Of a stretch of 64,000 bases of DNA, positions 1 through 64,000 are shown piece by piece. The stretch comes from Monomorium pharaonis (Eukaryota > Arthropoda > Insecta > Hymenoptera > Formicidae). Location of the stretch: assembly GCF_013373865.1 (NCBI RefSeq), contig NC_050472.1, positions 12,097,413 through 12,161,412 of the forward strand. The letters are read 5' to 3'. The stretch's first letter is position 1. Each line of letters opens with the position of its first letter. Both the position numbers and the translations under genes were made by a program. Below the pieces are notes generated by a model. The model did no database searches. It saw only the letters and a list, made by a program, of their open reading frames with translations, and was not told the origin of the DNA.

Positions 1-724
1 TTGCTCGAAAACTACTCGACCGATTTTGATGAAACTTTCAGAGAATATTCTTCAACTTATTAGCCATTGTATGGACCTCTCCGATTTTTAATTTTCAATG
101 TTGAACAAAACTTATAAATAATTATTTATTAAAAAAAAGATCAATTCTTTTTTAAAACATCATTTTTAAAATTTTGTAACTTCTAATAATATTGGAGGTT
201 TATGCAATGCGTTTTGACATAAATTAAAGAAATTATTTTGGATTTTCTGTTTCAGACTATTTTTGCGGCCTCCATTTGTCCCGGCGCACTTTTGAGGTGG
301 CATTTTTTAGCCGCCATTGCTAATTTACTTGTCGATATTTACTAAGAAAAAAATTATATCTTATAATTAGTCATGTCAACAAAAAACACAAAATTTTAAA
401 TAATTCTATCTATTAGTTTTTTCTTCCAAAATTTCTAAAAAACAGGTCATTTACACTAGTTCCTCCTTAAGTAAACTGTCGGTCAAATGATTGTCGGCCA
501 AATGAATGCGACCCCATATATTATATATGTTTTTGTGGTTTTTTACTTAAAATCGATTGGCGTGACTTATTTTAGTTTAGGATAATTATTTATTAATTTG
601 TTTATAAGAAATTATTTAAAAAAATTTTTGCAACTAATTTTTTGTTCAAAAATTATTGCCAGAAACGTTGCCAAGAACTGCGTTAACACTTTTTGGACAT
701 TGCGACTCATTTCGCCATAGTGTT

Positions 725-905
725 TCGGACGATACGGAGACCGGTCTCGTCTCGGTCTCGGTCTCGGTCTCGTCATCGAGACAAAACCGAGATCGAGACC
801 GAGACTCTGTTTTCAAATCCGTCATTGAGACAAAACCGAGACCGAGACCGAGACGATTATGCCGAGAGTCTCGACGAGACCGGGAATCTCGGCTAGTCTC
901 GAGAT
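725..905. repeat. CGAGAC/GTCTCG hexamer repeat patch
   Basis: The hexamer CGAGAC and its complement GTCTCG are iterated in both orientations, with interruptions. The left part reads GGTCTC repeats and the right part reads GAGACC repeats, so the patch can fold on itself. The open frames over it are Arg/Ser-rich low-complexity artefacts. A related patch lies about 0.9 kb downstream. Confidence 0.8.
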
Positions 906-1625
906 TTTCGATTTTTTAACTTAATTATTTATTTTTAATAAATTTGTTCAGTTAAAGTTGTATATATGTATATGTAAGTTATAAAATTCTCGACGAGTTC
1001 TGGTAAAAAGTCTTATAAGCCAAAGTGATTGGATGACATGATAAGCAGATACGTGTCATTTTTAACAAATTTTGAAATTTCGTTATAATAGTCCATAATT
1101 CTTTAACTTTTTTATCTAAATTTTTTTTATTCGTCGAGAACTCTTCGGAATAAGTAAAATAACTATAGAAACATCTCGGAATTATTGTATCTTAAAATTG
1201 AATTTTTAACAATTTTTAACTTTTTTTTTAATAAATGAAAAAGTTTTTTTATGCTTCAAGAACTCTAGATGATCGCAAAATGAAGCTATTAGCCAGTCAG
1301 AACTATTCGATCGGAAATTTTGATAAGAAGTTAGCACCCCATTTCTTAAATTTTAATTTTCGACCGTTAATCAACAGAAATCTTTTTCTAAATTAGAGAG
1401 AACTTCTTATCTCTTCAAAATGAAACGGGAACTCATATCAAAACTTTAATGTGTGGGGACAAACTTAACATACGCTGAAAGAAGCGGCCGCGCGGAGAGA
1501 TGGTACGTCTTTTCGCGCACCGAGGCCTGTTCTACTGGACGGAAAAGTCGTTCGCAAAGATCAGTTGTTCTATCGTTCATCTGTTCTGCAGTAAAAATTC
1601 GACAACAAAACACCTGCATAAAAAT

Positions 1626-1785
1626 GGTCGAGAGTGTCGAGACCAACGAGACTCGAGATCGAGACCGAGACCGAGACTTGATCGGGCGAGACCGAGACGA
1701 TACCGAGAATTTCAAAAACAGACCGAGCCCGAGTCCGTGACCAAGTTAGTCTCGTCTCGTCGAGACGAGACCGAAACACTAAGAA
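1626..1785. repeat. second CGAGAC hexamer repeat patch
   Basis: It uses the same CGAGAC/GTCTCG vocabulary as 725-905, again mostly GAGACC-oriented at the left and GTCTCG at the right. Two patches enclosing about 0.7 kb may be the ends of one degenerate element, but I could not match the flanking sequence. Confidence 0.75.
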
Positions 1786-3017
1786 TCCGGTAACTATAGA
1801 ATCTTGCAAACGGCGTCTCGCGTAAAAGAGGCATGGCAGTCTTGATTATCACATCTGTTATAAATACCTTATATTATTTTATGTGTTTCTATCTTCTTTT
1901 TCTATGAAAATAGAAATTTACCATTTCTATTTTATGTAGTTATTTTATATAAATATCGACAAAAAATTTTTATTTCACATTTTCAGCTTTTATGTGGATA
2001 TAATCGATATTTTCTATTATAATGTGTACAAGCATTCATGTTTTATCGTATCATATATTATCATTTATTGTAAATATTTTATAATATTCTATGTGTTCCT
2101 ATCTTATTTTTCCGTAAAAATATAAATGATCATTTTATGTAAAGTGATAAAAACTTATTTTACAGTTTCAGTTTTTATATGAATTTTTCAATACTTTTTG
2201 TCGTAATTTTCAGCGATGACACCATTTTAGTTACTTTTGCGCTCGACGAGCCTCTTTCATTAACTCAGTAGATGCATCTTGGTTATAAGAAATGCGCACG
2301 GAGCGGTGGATAGTCACCCATTTACATGCGCACAGATTTACATCATGTATCATACACCAAAGTCACACAACATAGAATTAATCAGTATATGAATTCGAAT
2401 TTTGCAAGTACAAACCGTAGATTTTTTAAATAAATGTTGTTACGATGTGATAGCTCCAGACACACATCACACTCAATTAAAAATACCGTAAATTAATCAT
2501 TTTTTGTTTTTTTATATAAATTCCATAATATAAACTGGTAGGACTTGAGTATACTTTTATTCTAGAGAATTTCCAAATATAATCTATAAAAAACCTAAAA
2601 GGATTTCGCGATACAAAAGTTACTGCGCATATGCACGTATGCATTTATATTATATACAATGTTGATTATAGAAAATGCATGTATATGCGCGTTACGGAAC
2701 GTAACCAAAGACTAAAAAAAACTCATTTTCGGTGGTTTACATTTTAGTAAACTTTGAAAGACATATAAAATCATATAAGTAAATATCAACACAAAAAGGT
2801 GTAACCGAATCTATAATAGTTATATCCAAATATAGTATATTCTCTATTAGTTGTGTTTTTACATGTCAATCTATATCCTTTTATTATCTTTTTATATATT
2901 ATTTTTACAACATCTAATCTTATATTTTTGTATAAAACTTCTTAAAATTTGCGAGATACGTACTTGAATTTCCTCTTGTGGGTAAAACATGATCTCAAAT
3001 ATATGTCATGTTTATAG

Positions 3018-59625
<56,608 letters not shown>

Positions 59626-59701
59626 GTAAGAACAATTTCAATACTACACAATATTCCCACAATATATCTATGAGATCTCAATTTACATCTTTCGTTTCTT
59701 T

Positions 59702-59896
59702 AGTTTTTTGTGACACCTTGTATAGCCAATAAAATAAAAAATAACTTACAGATTATATAAAAATAGGAAGAATAAGAAATTAATAATCAACCAAATAAAG
59801 AGCAAATAGTCGATAAAGATATAAATGATAATTGTAACTTACAATAATCTGTAAATTATTCACTATTTTATTGGCTACACAAGGTGTTACAAAAAA
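59702..59896. mobile_element. MITE of about 195 bp next to exon 23
   Basis: TTTTTTGTGACACCTTGTAT at the left and its near-complement at the right (TACACAAGGTGTTACAAAAA) pair for about 60 bp. ACACCTTGTATAG ends resemble mariner-type termini. It supplies the last residues of the read-through frame beyond exon 23. Confidence 0.8.
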
Positions 59897-59936
59897 TTGG
59901 AAAAACAAAAGGTGCGAGTAGATTAAGGGGATGCTG

Positions 59937-60481
59937 GAGTCGTCTGTTTTACCGATTGAACGTTATTATTTTTAATTAGGCCTATTTTTTTACTGATTTC
60001 ATAGAATTAAAAATCCTTCTCCAGAATTAAAGTATAGACAATAACAAATAGTGCCTACCTATAATATTACGTAAAAAACAAAAAAAGTTAGAAAATTATA
60101 TTTTTGTGCAGTCGCTTCGTACCTTTCATCTGTAACACATAAGTTTTAAAGACTCTGTACGTACAAATAACTAGTACGCACTAATTTTATTACATGAAAA
60201 AATAATAAAATGCTTGCAGAAATGAGCTAGAAGCTTTGGTGTAAGAAAAAAGCCTCAGAGAAAATTTCGTATATATGTGTGAGTGAAGAATCGGTCCGAG
60301 GCGGTCCGAGGATAGAAACAGAGCACTAGTTTAATTCACAGATTAATATTAATATATATACTTTAATTCTAGAAAAGAATTTCTAAATCTATAAAAGAAA
60401 TATATACGAAATCTCACTAATGATGTACACGAATGACTCTACATTATCGACCTCGATCAAGTTTGAGAGGCTAGCATCCCC
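59937..60481. mobile_element. 545-bp MITE with TTAA target duplication
   Basis: The ends are GGGGATGCTGGAGTC and (complement of the right) GGGGATGCTAGCCTC, flanked by TTAA on both sides (59933-59936, 60482-60485). The TTAA target suggests a piggyBac-superfamily non-autonomous element, though the end sequence is not the usual CCC. Confidence 0.8.
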
Positions 60482-60587
60482 TTAAGTCAAATCGAGAAGA
60501 GAAATCATATACTATAAAATTTTGTAAAATTTGTAACAGTTATTAAGTAATTTAAATATCTGAGCAAATAAGCGCGACGGCGAGTGT

Positions 60588-60734
60588 TAGGGCCTAAGCA
60601 CGATGCCAGGAAACAGGTAATAGGAATAGAAATAATGAAAGAGAGAAAGAGAGAAAGGATCTTCTTCTCTCTTTTTTTCTTTCTTTATTTCCTGTTCTTA
60701 TTGCCTGCTGCCTGGCATTGTGTTTAAACCTTTA
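60588..60734. mobile_element. 147-bp foldback MITE
   Basis: TTAGGGCCTAAGCACGATGC at the left and complement-matching AATGCCAGG and TTTAAACC at the right. The arms pair through GATGCCAGGAAACAGG and a purine-rich GAAAGAGAGAAAG stem. Confidence 0.75.
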
Positions 60735-60879
60735 GTCTACCGAAAGAGATAGTGTTAACGAGCGACGAAGAGCACGCGCCACACGCGGCAAGAAAGGCAC
60801 GGTAAGCGACGAGCTGACGAGCGCGCAGCAAGCGGTAAGGGGCGAGCGACAAAGGGTAAGCCGGATAGTGATTTCCTCG

Positions 60880-61270
60880 GAAAATCTAATCTACTCTTAT
60901 TGTTTAATGCAAAAATTGTTCGAAGTGTCTCTCGAACTGCTTCTCGAACACAGAGTTTCGTACAATATTATAGGTTGCACGCGGTGCACTATGTCCGGCG
61001 TAATAGTATTGAAAGCCGCAACAATAGATTCACGTACTTTGTTTTCTCTATTATTACGCCGATGCTCGATTAGACTTTCATCATTTGCTGACACTACTTC
61101 CTTCCAGACTAACGCTCGCCGTAGCCGTTTATTTGCTCAGACATTTTAATTAATTACTTAATAACTATTACAAATTTTATAAAATACTACATGATTTTTC
61201 TTTTCAAATTAACCTACCTACACAATTTATTTTTTAATAGATTTTTTTGTGGCATCCTGTATGCTCACAT
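60880..61270 (-). pseudogene. mariner-superfamily transposase C-terminal fragment
   Basis: Minus-strand frame: SLIEHRRNNRENKVRESIVA, AFNTITPDIVHRVQPIILYE. The (R)ESI..AF..ITP.IV.RV pattern is usual at the C-terminus of Tc1/mariner transposases. CAGGATGCCACAAAAAAAT at 61250-61265 may be the terminal repeat. Only the tail is left. Confidence 0.55.
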
Positions 61271-61439
61271 AACAAAATACTACTAATATGTCAATAGTAA
61301 GGCAGAAAATTCAATCTATCTGTAGAGCAAATTTCTATTTTCTTTAAGCTTAGTTTCCTCGATATTTTCTTAAAATTTTTCATATAATTTTTTAGAATTT
61401 GCATATAATAGCAAGATTCTCATCGAGACATTCTTTCAA

Positions 61440-62640
61440 CAGGGCTTTGGCCGTTCTGCATTTGACTTCTGTTTCCTTCTTCAGCACCTTAGCTGGTTTC
61501 GGAGCCAGCTTCTGATCCTCCTCTTGCCTAAAGAGAAGGAGACTCTAATAGAGCCAGCTCCGGTCCCAGCAACTTTATTCCTGTCACCTCCTTGGCAAGC
61601 AAATCAGCCGTTTTGTTGCTCTTGATCCTCGAATGCTTGGGGACCTACACTAGGTCAATGTCGTTGTTCTTCGCCAGCTGGTCCAATACGCACTTACAGT
61701 CCCAGATCAGTCGCAAGTTGACTCTTGGACTCTCCAGTGTCTTAAACATTGCTTGTCTGTCCAAACATATTTTGATGCGCCTTCTTATCCTATTGGATTT
61801 TAATAGATTCTGGACACATTTTATGATTGCTACCACTTCCGCTTGAAAAACCGTAGCATATTCTCGAAACGAAACGATTGTCCTTGTCCTATCGCATTGG
61901 CAGTAAAAACCGGCTCTGGAACCAATTTGGAGCCATTTGTAAACCAGACGTCCCAATCCCGGGGATGGGCTTTTTGGATCCGTGCCACTCTTTCCGGCAA
62001 AGCTTATTTTGTACATCCTCTCGAAGGCACAAATCATTGGTCTGTCTTGTCCCATTGCAAAAATGGAATCTGACAGTATATTTCCGGGAAGTTTCGTATG
62101 CAAGGCTTCTACCTTCCACCCCGATTCACACCTCAGGTGATATGCCGCAGCAGCGACCAAGCAGCACTCCCATTGCCGGCGTGGTCCGCATGACTCCCAG
62201 AGCCCCTCTTAAAAATAGAGTCCTAACATGCTCTAGTATTACCTTGGCGGTTTTCTTTAGCACTCTCGGCCACCACACGATAGACGTGTATAGCAGCCTA
62301 GGTCTAAGTATCGCTGTGTTGATTCAATATACTACTTTTGGTTTCAGACCCCACGTCTAACTGAATATATCTTTCTGCACCTCCAGAGATAAGAACACAT
62401 GCTTTTATAGTAGTCCTCAAGATGTTCCCTCCATGTTAGTTTCTTATCCAGAAACACTTCTAGATATTTAATCAACCCGGCTGGGACTAGTCTTGTCCCT
62501 CCAAGGACCGGCTCTTCTATCGGCCTTACCTTGTACCTGTGAGTAAATACTATGAATCAGTCTTCAGTAGGTTCACCGATAAACCGGTTTTGCAGCATTC
62601 CACAGTCACTCTCAAGGGTCTCTGCATGAGTTCCAAGAGT
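61440..62640 (-). pseudogene. I/R1-type LINE: RT end and RNase H relic
   Basis: Minus strand from the right: RPLRVTVECCKTGLSVNLLK, TDS, YLEVFLDKKLTWREHLE, RPRLLYTSIVWWPRVLKKTA, GVMRTTPAMGVLLG, then RNase H: REYATVFQAEVVAIIKCVQN, KICLDRQAMFKTLESPRV, KHSRIKSNKTADLLAKE. Catalytic positions are partly kept (E of FQAE; D of CLD). Frameshifts and stops are present. The right edge at about 62640 is cut by a phrase-array fragment. Confidence 0.78.
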
Positions 62641-62644
62641 GTCT

Positions 62645-62755
62645 CTAAAAAGTTACGATGTAAAAATGTACGGTGTATATTATTTTGTGTCCATTTGCAA
62701 CGTGTCCAGCTGCACTGTGTCCAATTGTACTGTGTCCAAGTGAAGGCCACTCGTG
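62645..62755 (+). repeat. phrase-array fragment matching element 1 right arm
   Basis: AATGTACGGTGTATATTATT, TGTGTCCATTTGCAACGTGT and GTGTCCAAGTGAAGGCCA are nearly the same as 13612-13685. No core is present, so this is a broken element. Confidence 0.8.
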
Positions 62756-63035
62756 AGTTTCTCCTTTCTACTTCCTTTCTACCCCTCTTCTTCTTTTTAA
62801 TTCCACAGCGTTTCCTCTTGAAAAGACCCGGCCCCTTCACCGATCCGTCCTTTGCAGTTTCGATGCCTCCCATGTCTCTAAAGGGCCGTTCAGCGCTCGA
62901 TCCCGCCCCTACTACCCCTCTGGAGTCCTCAGATGAAGCCTCTATCGGAGTATCTTCTGTGAGTTTTAGACTTTTTATAGCCTTCAATGGAAACTTCCAT
63001 GGAACCTTTCACGAGTAGCTGGGAAAGAGGTGATT
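62756..63035 (-). pseudogene. LINE gag N-terminal fragment (tentative)
   Basis: The minus-strand frame starts MKAIKSLKLTEDTPIEASSE and runs through a charged KRKRCGIKKKKRGRKEVERR stretch. Such Lys/Arg-rich N-termini occur in R1-type ORF1 and one also lies in the 41.7-43.6 kb relic. Similarity is weak. Confidence 0.4.
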
Positions 63036-63054
63036 CGCCTACACAGAGTCACAC

Positions 63055-63860
63055 GCGGAGTGAGCCCCAAATGCGCACAGTAATAAACGGACACAGCAGG
63101 CTAAGTGAAACGGACACAATAATAAACGGACACAGTCTGTCACAAAAGGGACACTGTGGTGGCAATAAGACACAGTAACAAACGGACACAGTGTCAATCA
63201 GACGGAAATAAAATGCATAATTTTATAAGCATGTAGTATTTATTAAATGTAATAAAATAAACGGGTGGCACTCACTTGGACACGGTTCAAATGGACACAG
63301 TGCATTTGAACACGGTGCTTTTGGACACGATATCTTGCGCACGGTTCAAAATGACCACGGTGCATTTGCACACTGTGCATTTGGACACAAAAGATATTTA
63401 ATTAAAAATGTACACCAGTTATATGCACACGTAAAATTTGACCACCGGATATTTGCACACGAAAAAATAACCACCGTTTACTTGGACACGTAAAAGTTGC
63501 ACACCATTCATTTGCACACCGCTCACTTGCACACCATTTACTTGCACACCGTTCACTTGCCCACCACTCATTTGCACGTCAAAAAATGCGCACCGATTAT
63601 TTGCACACGGAAAGATGCACACCAATCATTTGCATACGGAAAAATGCGCACTGATCATTTGCACACGGAAAGATGCGCACTGATCATTTGCACACGGAAA
63701 GATGCGCACTGATCATTTGCACACGGAAAGATGCACACTGATTATTTGCACACGGAAAGATACACACCGATCATATGCACACCGTTCATTTGGACACGGT
63801 GCTTTTGGACACCGTTTATTTGCACACCGCTCAGTTGCACACCGTTCAATTGCACACCAT
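63055..63860. mobile_element. phrase-array field (TTTGCACACGG, AAACGGACACAG)
   Basis: 63065-63200 repeats AAACGGACACAG, GCGCACAGTAAT and related phrases. 63265-63860 repeats (T)TTGGACACGG, TTTGCACACCGT, CGGTGCATTTG. It includes a regular 29-bp tandem array (63600-63773). It continues into a core on the minus strand at 63866-63990. The frames are repeat artefacts rich in His, Thr and Cys. Confidence 0.8.
63600..63773. repeat. 29-bp tandem repeat, six units
   Basis: The unit contains TTTGCACACGGAAAGATGCG followed by CACTGATCA. The central two units are identical; the outer ones differ at a few positions. Confidence 0.9.
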
Positions 63861-63865
63861 TTAAA

Positions 63866-63992
63866 TCGCAAACCCATGTGGTGCAGTGAATGCTTTACAC
63901 ACACACACACGCGCGCGCGCGCGCGTGAAGAGGGGGTGCAAGGGAGGCTTTCGGCTCCCCTCCCACATCCAAGTCGCTAATTCATGTACACT
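63866..63992 (-). repeat. phrase-element core 7 with (CA)(CG)n
   Basis: Minus strand: TACATGAATTAGCGACTTGG, ATGTGGGAGGGGAGCCGAAA, GCCTCCCTTGCACCCCCTCT, a (CG)n(TG)n run, then GCATTCACTGCACCACATGG. Same order as the cores at 41278 and 50812. Confidence 0.85.
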
Positions 63993-64000
63993 TTGCAAAC

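Larger units (their letters stand above)
1..3017. other. intron or upstream sequence, no exon seen
   Basis: No open frame here has splice sites or recognisable protein similarity. The stretch ends at a clear acceptor (tttatag at 3011-3017) opening the first exon I can see, so it is most likely the 3' part of an intron. It contains two CGAGAC repeat patches, listed separately. The GC-richer stretch 1450-1640 has open frames, but none resembles a known protein. The rest is AT-rich with nothing recognised. Confidence 0.6.
59626..64000 (+). other. start of intron 23, extends past the window
   Basis: No exon-like frame with splice sites was found. Contents: two MITEs, a foldback, a mariner-like tail, an I/R1-type LINE fragment and a large phrase-array field. 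Confidence 0.7.

Noticed and set aside
59626..59732. C-terminal extension of exon 23 to a stop
   Set aside because: A good GTAAGA donor stands at 59626 and the extension reads into the MITE end; therefore unlikely to be a natural C-terminus, though an isoform cannot be excluded.

Overview
This is an AT-rich insect nuclear sequence, probably from an ant or related hymenopteran. That assignment is an inference from the overall look: small GT-AG introns among conserved exons, a few very large transposon-filled introns, and a dense mix of LINE, Merlin, mariner, hAT, Penelope, DIRS and MITE remnants. I see no bacterial-type operons, CRISPR arrays or rRNA genes.

Only one host gene is supported. 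It lies on the + strand and is open at both window ends. I reconstruct 23 exons (3018 to 59625) that join in one frame with matching intron phases and encode about 3,029 residues. The product is a giant intracellular muscle-type protein. In order it has spectrin-like helical repeats (exons 1-7), eight I-set Ig domains (exons 8-20, with a Ser/Thr-rich linker in exon 16), and a long disordered region (exons 21-23) with repeated PGSPPE and ESDYESD...SDSEEPY.RRV modules. The best family guess is the zormin part of the sallimus/titin locus. Neither the true N-terminus nor the C-terminus is in the window.

Almost everything else is transposon sequence inside introns. Intron 4 (13.0 kb) holds two decayed LINEs broken by nested MITEs. 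Intron 17 (13.6 kb) holds a 2.5-kb near-palindromic foldback, a Merlin relic containing two MITEs, a hAT relic, a solo LTR, another foldback and a Penelope-like tail. Intron 18 holds a large MITE, a phrase-array element and an R1-like gag relic. Intron 22 (10.6 kb) holds a large inverted-repeat composite enclosing a DIRS-type RT between inverted terminal repeats, a GC-rich possible LTR region, and a foldback with nested insertions. The 3' end holds more MITEs, an I/R1-type LINE RT-RNase H fragment and a tandem-repeat field.

Two things stand out as possibly undescribed. (1) A family of elements built from a conserved G-rich core with a GT/GC microsatellite and flanking direct repeats of about 17 bp. 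Several copies sit between arms made of short variable phrases such as TTTGCACACGG, AAACGGACACAG or GGCCACGTCAATATT, in opposite orientation on the two sides. (2) A class of MITEs whose ends begin CCC (CCCAGGTAGC, CCCAAGTAGC, CCCAGATAGC, CCCAGCTAACC and others), many flanked by TA, whose interiors are filled with an amplified short palindromic word that differs per family. Empty sites inside the window confirm TA-targeted insertion in two cases, one of them a CCC-ended element.
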